From contig NZ_BMSK01000022.1 in NCBI RefSeq assembly GCF_014649115.1, positions 1 through 64,000 of the forward strand: 64,000 bases of DNA, in the 5' to 3' direction. This document shows, piece after piece, positions 1 through 8,762 of the stretch; the first letter of the stretch is position 1, and each line of letters begins with the position of its first letter. A model generated the notes under the pieces. That model was given only the letters and a program-made list of their open reading frames with translations, was not told the DNA's origin and searched no databases. This DNA is from Streptomyces eurythermus. GTDB lineage: Bacteria; Actinomycetota; Actinomycetes; Streptomycetales; Streptomycetaceae. A program made the translations under genes and the position numbers.

Positions 1-806
1 GGGAAGAACTCGTACCAGGAGCCGTACAGGGCGCGTTCGCGTTCCACCAGCAACGGCATCGCGTCGGAGGCGGTGACCAGCTCCCGCAGCGGATACCGGG
101 CCAGCACCTGTGTCACCTCCGGGGCCAGCGCCGACGCCAGCCGCCAGGCGGCCGGGCGGTCGCGGTCCCGCAGGGCCGCCACCGCGTCCAGGACGGTCCC
201 GCGCTCCGCCTCCGGCACCCCGGCGGCGGCCCGCTCGTACAGCCGCGCGCCCTCCGCGAGGACCAGTTCGGTGTCCATGCCGGCCGGGATCTTGATCCGG
301 GCGTGCTCGCGCCAGGTGGTGAGCGGGTCCGACCACGCCTCCACCGTGTAGGTCCAGCGGCCCGTATCGCCCGCCGTGACGGTGGCACCCCAGCGGTCGG
401 TGCCCGGGGCGAGTTCCCGCATCGGCGTCCAGGGCCCGGGCCGGCCCGCCGGGTCCCGCAGCACGACGTTCGCGCCCACGGCGTCGTGGCCCTCCCGGAA
501 CACGGTCGCCGTGACCTCGAAGGACTCCCCGGTCACGGCCTTGGCGGGCCTGCGGCCGTGTTGCACCACGGGGCGTACGTCGAGGATGGGGATACGGCCC
601 AGGGCGGTGGCCGGTGGTGCTCCGGTGGCGGGCCGTTCTCCCGTGGCGGGCGGTTCCGCGGTGGCGGGCGTGGTCGCCGGGGTGGATCGTTTCTCGGGGG
701 TGGGCGCATGGGCAGGCGTACCGCCCCTCCCGCCCGTCGGCTTCCTTCCTGCTGCCTTGGCCTTGCTGTCGGTCGGGGGTGGTGACGAGTGGTGCCTGGC
801 GGGCAT
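1..806 (-). CDS. glgE: Maltosyltransferase GlgE, N-terminal part (runs off the left edge)
   Basis: The visible 268 codons start at ATG 804-806 and stay open to base 1, so the C-terminal catalytic GH13 barrel is outside the window. After a Pro/Thr/Ala-rich unstructured stretch (about residues 8-68) comes the GlgE N-terminal beta-sandwich (RIPILDVRPVV, then VTATVFREGHDAVGANVVL) and the ending YGSWYEFFP, which is typical of the family. The enzyme is alpha-1,4-glucan:maltose-1-phosphate maltosyltransferase and extends cytoplasmic alpha-glucan with maltose-1-phosphate. The gene diverges from glgP, so synthesis and breakdown of the same polymer sit back to back. Identity rests on the N-terminal domain only. 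Confidence 0.85.
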   Translation of the reverse strand, partial: MPARHHSSPPPTDSKAKAAGRKPTGGRGGTPAHAPTPEKRSTPATTPATAEPPATGERPATGAPPATALGRIPILDVRPVVQHGRRPAKAVTGESFEVTATVFREGHDAVGANVVLRDPAGRPGPWTPMRELAPGTDRWGATVTAGDTGRWTYTVEAWSDPLTTWREHARIKIPAGMDTELVLAEGARLYERAAAGVPEAERGTVLDAVAALRDRDRPAAWRLASALAPEVTQVLARYPLRELVTASDAMPLLVERERALYGSWYEFF

Positions 807-1138
807 GACCGCTCCTGTCCGCTGCAACGTGGGTGTGGGCGGATGGACATGGGGAGGTGGGTCCTGCGGTGTGCTGTGGTACGCCTGTGGGGTGGATACC
901 GAAGAGCCTTCCCCCTGGGTTCGGGTGGGCAATCCGGCACTGTGTTAACTACTCATGCGTACGTCCGCACACAAGACCGGTTCCCCTTGTTTCCGGGTGC
1001 CCGGTGACCGGCGCCTGACGCACCGACACCCCCGGCCGGTACGTCCCCACCGACCGCGCGGTAACCACTACCGTCGAAGGAGACGACGAGACGCACGGCT
1101 CCGTGCGGCTCACCCCGCGACGCGTCCCGAGGTGGAAT
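807..1138. other. Divergent glgE/glgP promoter gap
   Basis: This 332-nt gap separates the two divergent starts and must hold both promoters. A less GC-rich stretch (GTGTTAACTACTCATGCG, about 941-958) is the most promoter-like part. I see no strong hairpin and no convincing small gene. Confidence 0.4.
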
Positions 1139-3757
1139 GTGAAGGCGATCCGTCGGTTCACCGTCCGTCCCGTGCTCCCCGACCCCCTGCGGCCACTGAG
1201 CGACCTCGCGCGCAATCTGCGCTGGTCCTGGCACGCGGAGACGCGCGATCTGTTCCAGTCCGTCGACCCCGAGGCCTGGGCCGCGGCCGGTGGCGACCCG
1301 GTGCGGCTGCTGGGCCGGGTACGCCCGGCCCGGCTGGCCGAACTGGCCGGTGACCGGCGGTTCCTGCGCCGCCTGACCGCCGTCGCCGACGACCTCGACG
1401 ACTATCTGACCGGTGAACGCTGGTACCAGGCGCAGGCGGACGGCCTGCCCGCCGCCATCGCCTACTTCTCCCCGGAGTTCGGCATCACGGCCGCCCTCCC
1501 GCAGTACTCCGGCGGCCTCGGCATCCTGGCCGGCGATCACCTGAAGGCGGCCAGCGACCTCGGCGTCCCCCTGATCGGCGTCGGACTCCTCTACCGGCAC
1601 GGCTACTTCCGCCAGACCCTCTCCCGGGACGGCTGGCAGCAGGAGCACTACCCGGTGCTCGACCCCAACGAACTGCCGCTCACCCAGCTGAAGGAGCCCG
1701 ACGGCACCGCCGCGCACGTCCGTCTCGCCCTGCCCGGCGACAAGGAGCTGCGCGCCCGGATCTGGCTGGCACAGGTCGGCCGGGTGCCGCTGCTGCTGCT
1801 CGACTCGGACGTGGAGGAGAACGACCTCGGCGAACGCGGGGTCACCGACCGGCTCTACGGCGGCGGCAGCGAACACCGGCTGCTCCAGGAGATGCTGCTC
1901 GGGATAGGAGGGGTGCGGGCGGTGCGGACGTACTGCCGGCTCACCGGGCACCCGGTGCCGGAGGTGTTCCACACCAACGAGGGGCACGCCGGGTTCCTCG
2001 GCCTGGAACGGATCGCCGAACTCTGCGCGGACGGGCTGGACTTCGACGCCGCCCTGGAGGCGGTGCGGGCCGGCACGGTGTTCACCACGCACACCCCGGT
2101 CCCGGCCGGCATCGACCGCTTCGACCGTGACCTGGTCGGCCGGCACTTCGGCCCCGACGCCGAACTGCCCGGCATCGACGTGCGGCGGGTGCTGGAGCTG
2201 GGCCGGGAGACCTACCCGGGGGGCGAGCCGAACCTGTTCAACATGGCGGTGATGGGGCTGCGGCTGGCCCAGCGCGCCAACGGGGTCTCGCTGCTGCACG
2301 GCCAGGTCAGCCGGGAGATGTTCGCGGGCCTGTGGCCGGGATTCGACGCCGAGGAGGTGCCGATCACCTCGGTGACCAACGGGGTGCACGCCCCGACCTG
2401 GGTGGCGCCGGAGGTGCTGCGCATGGCCACCCGGCAGGTCGGCGCCCAGCGGGCCGAGGACGCGCTGAGCGTCGGCGGCTCCGAGCGCTGGGACTCGGTC
2501 GCGGACATCCCGGACCAGGACATCTGGGAGCTGCGCCGCACCCTGCGGGAACGGCTGGTGCTGGAGGTACGGGAGCGACTGCGCACGTCGTGGCGGCAAC
2601 GCGGGGCGGGGGACGCCGAGTTGGGGTGGATCGACGGCGTCCTGGACCCGGACGTGCTCACGATCGGCTTCGCGCGCCGGGTCCCGTCGTACAAGCGGCT
2701 GACGCTGATGCTGCGGGACCGCGACCGGCTGACGGAGCTGCTCCTGCACCCCGACCGTCCGGTGCAGATCGTGGTCGCGGGCAAGGCACACCCGGCGGAC
2801 GACGGCGGCAAGCGGCTGGTGCAGGAGCTGGTCCGGTTCACCGACGACCCACGGGTGCGCCACCGCATCGTCTTCCTCCCCGACTACGGCATGGCGATGG
2901 CGCAGCGGCTCTACCCGGGCTGCGACGTCTGGCTGAACAACCCGCTGCGCCCGCTGGAGGCGTGCGGTACGTCGGGCATGAAGGCGGCCCTGAACGGCTG
3001 CCTGAACCTCTCGGTGCTGGACGGCTGGTGGGACGAGTGGTTCCAGCCGGACTTCGGCTGGGCCATCCCGACGGCGGACGGCGCCGGCACCGACCCGGAC
3101 CACCGTGACGACATCGAAGCGGCCGCCCTGTACGACCTCCTGGAACAGCGGATCACGCCCCGCTTCTACGAACGCGGACGCGCGGGCCTGCCCGACCGCT
3201 GGATCCAGATGGTCCGCCGGACCCTCTCCCTGCTCGGCCCGAAGGTGCTGGCCGGCCGGATGGTCCGCGAGTACGTGGACCGCCTCTACGCCCCCGCCGC
3301 CCGGGCCCACCGCGCGCTGACCCCGGACACCGCCCGGGACCTGGCCGGCTGGAAGGCCCGGGTGCGGGCCGCCTGGCCCGGGGTGAGCGTGGACCACGTG
3401 GAGACGACGGCGACCACGCCCACGGCGGAACTGGGGGCGACGGTGGGCCTGCGGGTCCGGGTGGCCCTCGGCGAGCTGGCCCCCGACGACGTGGAGGTCC
3501 AGGCGGTGTCGGGCCGGGTGGACGAACAGGACCGCATCACGGACGCCACGGTCGTCCCGCTGAAGCCGGCCGGCACCGCCGACCTGGAGGGCCGCGTGCT
3601 CTACGAGGGGCCCCTGTCCCTGGACCGCACCGGCCCCTACGGCTACACGGTCCGCATCCTCCCCACCCACCCCCTCCTGGCCTCCCCCGCGGAGACGGGC
3701 CTGATGACGATCCCGTCGGAGGAGGTGGTGGAGGGAGCGGGGGTGGTGCTGCGGTGA
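1139..3757 (+). CDS. glgP: Alpha-glucan (glycogen) phosphorylase GlgP
   Basis: An 872-residue phosphorylase that releases glucose-1-phosphate from alpha-1,4-glucan, using PLP. The PLP lysine is Lys615 in EACGTSGMKAALNG. Other family blocks are YFSPEFGI, YSGGLGILAGDH, VFHTNEGHAGFL and SVTNGVHAPTW. Length and the N-terminus VKAIRRFTVRP fit the compact bacterial family that lacks the animal-type regulatory extensions. I chose GTG 1139 over the in-frame ATG 1103 because GAGGTGG lies just before it and homologues begin with the KAIRRFTV block. It diverges from glgE and probably has its own promoter. Confidence 0.93.
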   Translation: MKAIRRFTVRPVLPDPLRPLSDLARNLRWSWHAETRDLFQSVDPEAWAAAGGDPVRLLGRVRPARLAELAGDRRFLRRLTAVADDLDDYLTGERWYQAQADGLPAAIAYFSPEFGITAALPQYSGGLGILAGDHLKAASDLGVPLIGVGLLYRHGYFRQTLSRDGWQQEHYPVLDPNELPLTQLKEPDGTAAHVRLALPGDKELRARIWLAQVGRVPLLLLDSDVEENDLGERGVTDRLYGGGSEHRLLQEMLLGIGGVRAVRTYCRLTGHPVPEVFHTNEGHAGFLGLERIAELCADGLDFDAALEAVRAGTVFTTHTPVPAGIDRFDRDLVGRHFGPDAELPGIDVRRVLELGRETYPGGEPNLFNMAVMGLRLAQRANGVSLLHGQVSREMFAGLWPGFDAEEVPITSVTNGVHAPTWVAPEVLRMATRQVGAQRAEDALSVGGSERWDSVADIPDQDIWELRRTLRERLVLEVRERLRTSWRQRGAGDAELGWIDGVLDPDVLTIGFARRVPSYKRLTLMLRDRDRLTELLLHPDRPVQIVVAGKAHPADDGGKRLVQELVRFTDDPRVRHRIVFLPDYGMAMAQRLYPGCDVWLNNPLRPLEACGTSGMKAALNGCLNLSVLDGWWDEWFQPDFGWAIPTADGAGTDPDHRDDIEAAALYDLLEQRITPRFYERGRAGLPDRWIQMVRRTLSLLGPKVLAGRMVREYVDRLYAPAARAHRALTPDTARDLAGWKARVRAAWPGVSVDHVETTATTPTAELGATVGLRVRVALGELAPDDVEVQAVSGRVDEQDRITDATVVPLKPAGTADLEGRVLYEGPLSLDRTGPYGYTVRILPTHPLLASPAETGLMTIPSEEVVEGAGVVLR

Positions 3758-3823
3758 GCTGCGACGGGGCACGCGGGCGCCGGACCGGCGGGGATCGCGC
3801 GGCTCACGCCGTCAGCGGCCGGA

Positions 3824-4345
3824 TCACGGTTCCGGCTGGTCTTCGCACAGGTGCTTGAGGACTGTGCCGCAGCGGCGGGCGTAGGCGTGCTGGAGGCCCC
3901 TGGTGGCCGGACCGCCCGCCTTCGCGTACCACTTGGCCGGCCTGCTGAAGGCGGACACCGTGAGCCAGACCGTGCCGTCGCCGGTGCGGTCGACCACGAA
4001 GGCCTCCTCGCCGCACTCGGGGTGGCCCTCGAGGGTGCCGTAGGCCCAGCCGGCGCGGCGGGTCTCCTCGGTGGTCCATATGATCCGGCAGGGTGCCTTG
4101 ACGACACCGGCCAGGGTGACCGTGACGTCGACACCGGGGGCCGCGCGGTCGGCGGTGGCGTCGATGCCGACGCCCAGCGCGCGGTGCATCTCCCAGGTCA
4201 GGACCGCCTCGGCGGCCCGCCGGAACACCGCGTGGCCCTCGCCGAGGCGGGTGCGCACGAACAGGGGACGGAAGCCGGGCGGGCAGAAGGAGGGGTCGTC
4301 GCGGGTCACGCCGACCGGCTCGTAGGTGAAGGGCGCCGAGGACAT
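3824..4345 (-). CDS. DUF1990 family protein
   Basis: A 173-residue protein with the DUF1990 layout: F-T-Y-E-P-V-G near the N-terminus, then ALGVGIDA, YGTLEGHPECGEEAF and VSAFSRPAKWYAKAGGP, ending in a Tyr/Arg/Cys-rich helix. The family is common in actinobacteria and plants and related to START-like folds; its function is not established. No signal peptide or membrane segment is seen. It is a single gene between glgP and the M4 protease terminator. ATG 4343-4345 is the only good start. The family call is firm, the role unknown. Confidence 0.8.
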   Translation of the reverse strand: MSSAPFTYEPVGVTRDDPSFCPPGFRPLFVRTRLGEGHAVFRRAAEAVLTWEMHRALGVGIDATADRAAPGVDVTVTLAGVVKAPCRIIWTTEETRRAGWAYGTLEGHPECGEEAFVVDRTGDGTVWLTVSAFSRPAKWYAKAGGPATRGLQHAYARRCGTVLKHLCEDQPEP

Positions 4346-4359
4346 GGGTCACAAGAGTA

Positions 4360-4397
4360 GGGCGGCACCCGGGACGCGCTGGTCCCGGGTGCCGCCC
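4360..4397 (-). terminator. Strong hairpin terminator after the first M4 protease gene
   Basis: A perfect 16-bp inverted repeat (arms 4360-4375 and 4382-4397, loop GCGCTG) lies 22 nt past the stop of the minus-strand protease gene. There is no long U tract, as is usual in Streptomyces. Confidence 0.8.
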
Positions 4398-4419
4398 CGC
4401 TGTGCCGGTCGGGCAGGTG

Positions 4420-6072
4420 CTAGTTGACGTTGACGGCGGCCCAGGCCGCCGCGACCGCCTTGTACTCGGTGCTGGTGGAGCCGTACAGCGCGGACGCCGC
4501 GTTCAGGGTCGCCGTGCGGGCGGCCTTGTAGTTGGTCGTCGACGTCATGTACGTGGTCAGCGCCTTGTACCAGATCTGCAGCGCCTTGGCGCGGCCGATG
4601 CCGGTGACGGCGGCGCCGTTGTACGTCGGCGAGTTGTAGGTGACGCCGTTGATCGTCTTCGAACCGCTGCCCTCCGCGAGGAGGTAGAAGAAGTGGTTCG
4701 CGACGCCGGACGAGTAGTGGACGTCCTTGTTGCCGACCGTGGAGGACCAGTAGTCCGCCGAGCCGCCGTCCTTGCTGGGCTTGTCCATGTAGCGCAGCGG
4801 GGTGCCGTCGCCGTTGATGTCGATCTTCTCGCCGATGAGGTAGTCACCGGGGTCGGACGCGTTGTTGGCGAAGAACTCCACGCCCGTGCCGAAGATGTCG
4901 CTGGTGGCCTCGTTCAGGCCGCCGGACTCACCCGAGTAGTTGAGGCCCGCGGTGTTCGAGGTGACGCCGTGGCTCATCTCGTGGCCGGCCACGTCCAGCG
5001 AGGTCAGCGGGTCGGCGTTGCCCGAGCCGTCGCCGTACGTCATGCAGAAGCAGCTGTCGTCCCAGAACGCGTTGACGTACGCGTTGCCGTAGTGCACGCG
5101 GGAGTAGGCGCCGACACCGTTGTTCTTGATGCCGTTGCGGCCGAAGGTGCTCTTGTAGAAGTCCCACGTCACGCCCGCGCCGTAGGCGGCGTCGGCGGCC
5201 GCCGTCTGGTCCGAGGAGGAGGTGGAGGCGGTGCCGGTGCCGAAGACGTTGGTCGAGCTGGCGACCAGGGTGCCGGTGCCGGACGTCTTGCGGGCCAGGT
5301 TGTAGGTCTTGTGGCTGCCCCGCGCGCTGTCGGTGAGCTGGTACGTCGAGCCCGACTGCACGGAGTTGAGGGTGACCGTGCCGGAGTACAGCGTCTTGCC
5401 GGTCGCGTTCTCGATGCCCTGGTACTCGAAGAGCTTCTTGCCGGTGGCCGCGTCGGTGATGACGTGCAGCTGGTTCGGGGTGCCGTCGTCCTGGAAGCCG
5501 CCGACGACCGTCTCGTAGGCGAGGACGGGCTTGCCGGAGCCGGCCCAGATCACCTTGCGGGCGCCGTCCGCGGTGGTCTTGGCGGAGCCGAGCGTCTTGG
5601 CGGCGGACACCGCCTGCTGTTCGGCCTTGGCGGCGGTGACCCGCGGCGTGAGCGTGGCCGGCTTCAGGGCCGCCGGGTTGGCCTTGGTGACGCCCTGGGT
5701 CTTGCCGGACGCGGCCGTGTGGACGATCAGGTCGCCGCCGAGCACCGGCAGGCCCGCGTAGGTGCGCTCGTAGCGGGTGTGCAGGGTGCCGTCGGCGTCC
5801 TTGACCACGTCCTTGGCGACCAGCTTCTCCTGGGCGCCGAGGCCTATGTGCCGCGCGGTGTCGGCCGCGTCGGTCTGGGCCTGCTGGATCAGGGAGGTGC
5901 GGGCCGCGGCGGACAGCGCGGTCGGGGCGGCGGCCAGGGGCTTGGCGGCGGCTCCGGTCGGGGTCTGCGCGCTCGCACTGGTGGTCAGACCGGTGGAGAG
6001 CAGGGCTCCGGCGGCGACAGCGGTGGCGATGGCCAGCGTGGTGCGCTTGTGACGCGCGTAGAGGGGGCTCAC
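4420..6072 (-). CDS. Secreted M4 (thermolysin-type) metallopeptidase
   Basis: A 550-residue zinc endopeptidase made as a prepropeptide. A Sec signal peptide (basic RHKRTT, then a hydrophobic core ending ASA-QTP near residue 36) is followed by an FTP/PepSY propeptide (VVKDVVKDADGTLHTRYERT). The M4 domain has HEMSH (His364, Glu365, His368) and the third ligand Glu388 in GLNEATSD, at the thermolysin spacing. The C-terminus is the usual helical domain, with no extra module. Start is GTG 6070-6072 behind AAGGAG. It is a paralogue of the next gene; both probably supply extracellular protein degradation, and the upstream regions share a motif. Confidence 0.93.
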   Translation of the reverse strand: MSPLYARHKRTTLAIATAVAAGALLSTGLTTSASAQTPTGAAAKPLAAAPTALSAAARTSLIQQAQTDAADTARHIGLGAQEKLVAKDVVKDADGTLHTRYERTYAGLPVLGGDLIVHTAASGKTQGVTKANPAALKPATLTPRVTAAKAEQQAVSAAKTLGSAKTTADGARKVIWAGSGKPVLAYETVVGGFQDDGTPNQLHVITDAATGKKLFEYQGIENATGKTLYSGTVTLNSVQSGSTYQLTDSARGSHKTYNLARKTSGTGTLVASSTNVFGTGTASTSSSDQTAAADAAYGAGVTWDFYKSTFGRNGIKNNGVGAYSRVHYGNAYVNAFWDDSCFCMTYGDGSGNADPLTSLDVAGHEMSHGVTSNTAGLNYSGESGGLNEATSDIFGTGVEFFANNASDPGDYLIGEKIDINGDGTPLRYMDKPSKDGGSADYWSSTVGNKDVHYSSGVANHFFYLLAEGSGSKTINGVTYNSPTYNGAAVTGIGRAKALQIWYKALTTYMTSTTNYKAARTATLNAASALYGSTSTEYKAVAAAWAAVNVN

Positions 6073-6193
6073 GAAAGCTCCTTCTCGTGGGGGAGACCGG
6101 GCAGTGTGGGGTTACTGGCCGGCATGTGTGGCGTTGTGAAGTTGCTGTGCTGCTGCGGCGGGTGGAGAGAGAGTGACATCAAGGGCGCGTACA

Positions 6194-6226
6194 TGTCAGG
6201 ACCCTGAAGTGATGTTGGCCGAAAAT
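6194..6226. promoter_or_regulatory. Shared upstream element, copy 1 (M4 protease gene)
   Basis: TGTCAGGA (6194-6201), 13 nt, then TTGGCCGAAAAT (6215-6226), about 120 nt before the start of the first M4 gene. The same two blocks with the same 13-nt spacing occur before the second M4 gene. This suggests a common promoter or operator, in inverse orientation to the genes as read here. Confidence 0.5.
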
Positions 6227-6324
6227 CGACCAACCGATGAACGTTTCGGCGGTGTTAACCGGCGCCGCCCGAGGGGGTCCGACCCCCGGGCAGCGCCGTC
6301 AACTCGGGTCTGGAGGCTTACGGC

Positions 6325-8385
6325 TTACGGGAAGGTCAGCTTCCAGCCGTTGATCGTTCCCGTGTCGTAGGTGGCTTGATCCTGTACCCGCAGCTTCCAG
6401 GTGCCGTTGGCCGATTCCGCCGCCGCGTTGACCGTGTAGGTCTCGTTGACGCCGTCGCCCGAGTCCGAGGAGCTGTAGTCCTTCAGCCGGTAGGCGGTGC
6501 CCGACGGGCCGACGAGATCGATCACCAGGTCACCCCGCCAGGTGTGCGAGATGTCCACGCTCACCTGGAGGTTGCCCGGCGCGTTCCCGGTCCGGCCGGA
6601 GACGGCGATGTCCGAGGTGACCGCCGGACCGTCGTCCGGGATCGACACCGGCGTGCTGCTCTCGTACGAGGTGCCGCCGCCCCCGCCACCGCCGCCGGAG
6701 CGGGCCCCGACCCCGACGCCCGCCCAGGCGTCCTGCACCGCCTTGTACTCGGCGCTGGTGGTGCCGTACAGCTCGCCGGCCGCCGCGAGGGTGCCGGTGC
6801 GGGCGCCCGCGTAGTTGGTGGTGGACGTCCACTTGGTGCTCAGCGCCCGGTACCAGATCTGCAGCGCCTTGTCCCGGCCGATGCCGGTGACCGGAAGGCC
6901 GTCCGCGGTCGGCGAGTTGTAGCTGACGCCGTTGACGACCTTGGCGCCGCTGCCCTCGCTCAGCAGGTAGAAGAAGTGGTTCGCGGGGCCGGACGAGTAG
7001 TGCACGTCCACGCCGCCGATGCCCGAGTACCAGTTGTCCTTGGACGCGCCGTCCTTGCTCGGCTTGTCCATGTAGCGCAGCGGGGTGCCGTTGCCGTTGA
7101 TGTCGATCTTCTCGCCGACCAGGTAGTCCCCGACGTCGGTTGTGTTGTTCGCGTAGAACTCCACGCCCGCGGCCATGATGTCGCTGGTGGCCTCGTTCAG
7201 ACCGCCGGACTCACCGCTGTAGTTGAGGTTCGCGGTGGCCGAGGTGACGCCGTGACTCATCTCGTGGCCGGCGACGTCGATCGAGGTCAGCGGCTTGGTG
7301 TTGCCGGAGCCGTCGCCGTAGGTCATGCAGAAGCAGCTGTCGGTCCAGAACGCGTTGACGTACGCGTTGCCGTAGTGGACCCGGGAGTAGGCGCCGACGC
7401 CGTTGTTCTTGATGCCGGTACGGCCGAAGGTGGTCTTGTAGAAGTCCCAGGTGAGCGCGGCGCCGTAGTGGGCGTCCGCGCCCGCGGTGGCCGCGTTGGA
7501 GCTGGTGCCGTTGCCCCAGGTGTCCGAGGACTGCGAGAACAGCGTGCCGGTGCCGGAGGTGCCGCGGTTGAGGTTGTACGTCTTGTGGCCGCCGCGCGCC
7601 CCGTCGGTGAGGGTGTACGTGGTGCCCGACTGGGTCGTGGTCAGCGTGACCTGCCCGCTGTACTGGGTGTTGCCCACGCCGTTCTTGACGCCCTGGTACT
7701 CGTAGAGCTTCGCGCCGGTGGCCGCGTCGCTGATGACGTGCAGCTCGTTCGGGGTGCCGTCCTCCTGGAGCCCGCCGACCACCGTCTCGTACGCCAGCAC
7801 CGGCTTGCCGGTCGCGGCCCAGATCACCTGGCGGACGCTGTCCGCGGCCGGCTTCGTCCCGCCGAGCGCCTTCGCCCGCCCCACGGCCTGCCGCTCGGCG
7901 GCCGCCTTCGGCACCGCCGGGGTGAGGCCGGCGACCTTCAGCGTGGCGTTGGTGGCCCGCACCACCTCCATGGTCTTGCCGGCGGAGTCCGTCGCCACGA
8001 CCAGGTCACCGCCGAGCACCGGCAGGCCCGCGTAGGTGCGCTCGTACCGGGTGTGCAGGGTGCCGTCGGCGTCCTTGACCACGTCCTTGACGACCAGCTT
8101 CTCCTGGTCGCCCAGGCCGAGCCGGCGGGCGGTGGCGGCCCGGTCCGCGTCGGCGTTCCGGATCAGTTCGGCGCGCTGCGAGGGGGTCAGCTTGACCGCC
8201 GTGTGCGCCGGGTTCGCCTGGCCCGGCCGCGGTGCCTGCGGGGCCGCGGTGGCGGCACCGGCCTGGACGGCGGCGGCGATCAGGGCGGCGACGCCGGCGA
8301 GGGCGACGGAGGCGGTGCGGCGGTGCGCCGTGCGGCGTCGTGCTGTGTGGGAGGTGCGTCCGCGAGAGGAACTGCTTCTCAACAC
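6325..8385 (-). CDS. Secreted M4 metallopeptidase with C-terminal P domain
   Basis: A 686-residue paralogue of the neighbouring protease: Arg/His-rich N-terminus plus hydrophobic core (SVALAGVAALIAAAVQAGA), propeptide with the same VVKDVVKDADGTLHTRYERT block, and M4 domain with HEMSH (His374, Glu375, His378) and Glu398. After an eight-glycine linker (near residue 570) comes a proprotein-convertase P domain of about 110 residues (VSIPDDGPAV, ISHTWRGDLVIDLVGPSGT, ending NGWKLTFP), which usually aids stability or substrate binding. GTG 8383-8385 is preferred over the longer frame because AAGGAGTCA precedes it and the signal peptide then begins normally. Confidence 0.92.
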   Translation of the reverse strand: MLRSSSSRGRTSHTARRRTAHRRTASVALAGVAALIAAAVQAGAATAAPQAPRPGQANPAHTAVKLTPSQRAELIRNADADRAATARRLGLGDQEKLVVKDVVKDADGTLHTRYERTYAGLPVLGGDLVVATDSAGKTMEVVRATNATLKVAGLTPAVPKAAAERQAVGRAKALGGTKPAADSVRQVIWAATGKPVLAYETVVGGLQEDGTPNELHVISDAATGAKLYEYQGVKNGVGNTQYSGQVTLTTTQSGTTYTLTDGARGGHKTYNLNRGTSGTGTLFSQSSDTWGNGTSSNAATAGADAHYGAALTWDFYKTTFGRTGIKNNGVGAYSRVHYGNAYVNAFWTDSCFCMTYGDGSGNTKPLTSIDVAGHEMSHGVTSATANLNYSGESGGLNEATSDIMAAGVEFYANNTTDVGDYLVGEKIDINGNGTPLRYMDKPSKDGASKDNWYSGIGGVDVHYSSGPANHFFYLLSEGSGAKVVNGVSYNSPTADGLPVTGIGRDKALQIWYRALSTKWTSTTNYAGARTGTLAAAGELYGTTSAEYKAVQDAWAGVGVGARSGGGGGGGGTSYESSTPVSIPDDGPAVTSDIAVSGRTGNAPGNLQVSVDISHTWRGDLVIDLVGPSGTAYRLKDYSSSDSGDGVNETYTVNAAAESANGTWKLRVQDQATYDTGTINGWKLTFP

Positions 8386-8570
8386 TGACTCCTTCTGCGA
8401 GACCGCGGGTCGCGCGGCCGGGGGAGACCGGACGGTGGGTTGGGGCGTCCGGGCAGAACAGGGCGTTACGCGGAACCAGGTGCGGGTGCTCGGCCGGCCC
8501 ACGCGCGTACGGGTGGGCTGTGGGGTCGCTGTGAGTCGGCCTGGGAAGAGTGGCAGGAGATCTCACTGCC

Positions 8571-8603
8571 TGTCAGGAGCGCATCACAAACTTGGCCGGA
8601 AAT
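8571..8603. promoter_or_regulatory. Shared upstream element, copy 2 (P-domain M4 protease gene)
   Basis: TGTCAGGA (8571-8578), 13 nt, TTGGCCGGAAAT (8592-8603), 186 nt upstream of the second M4 gene; it matches copy 1 in order and spacing. The rest of this 377-nt divergent gap (8386-8762) must also serve the ABC exporter genes; nothing else in it stands out apart from TACGCT at 8750-8755. Confidence 0.5.
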
Positions 8604-8762
8604 GGTTCGTTGACCGGATGTTCATGTTCGGTATGCGAACTGTTGGGGTGCGGTGTTCCGCGGACGACGGCCTTCTGCGCCCCGGCCCCGGGGCCGTTGT
8701 CCCGGTGAGGTACGGCCAAAACTCGATGGGCCTCGCCGGTGGCGGTCCGTACGCTCGCGATG

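Noticed and set aside
953..3772. Long open frame on the minus strand opposite glgP
   Set aside because: It is composition-driven: the antisense frame of a GC3-biased gene. Its translation is Arg/Pro/His-rich, with no recognisable domain, while the plus frame is a complete phosphorylase.
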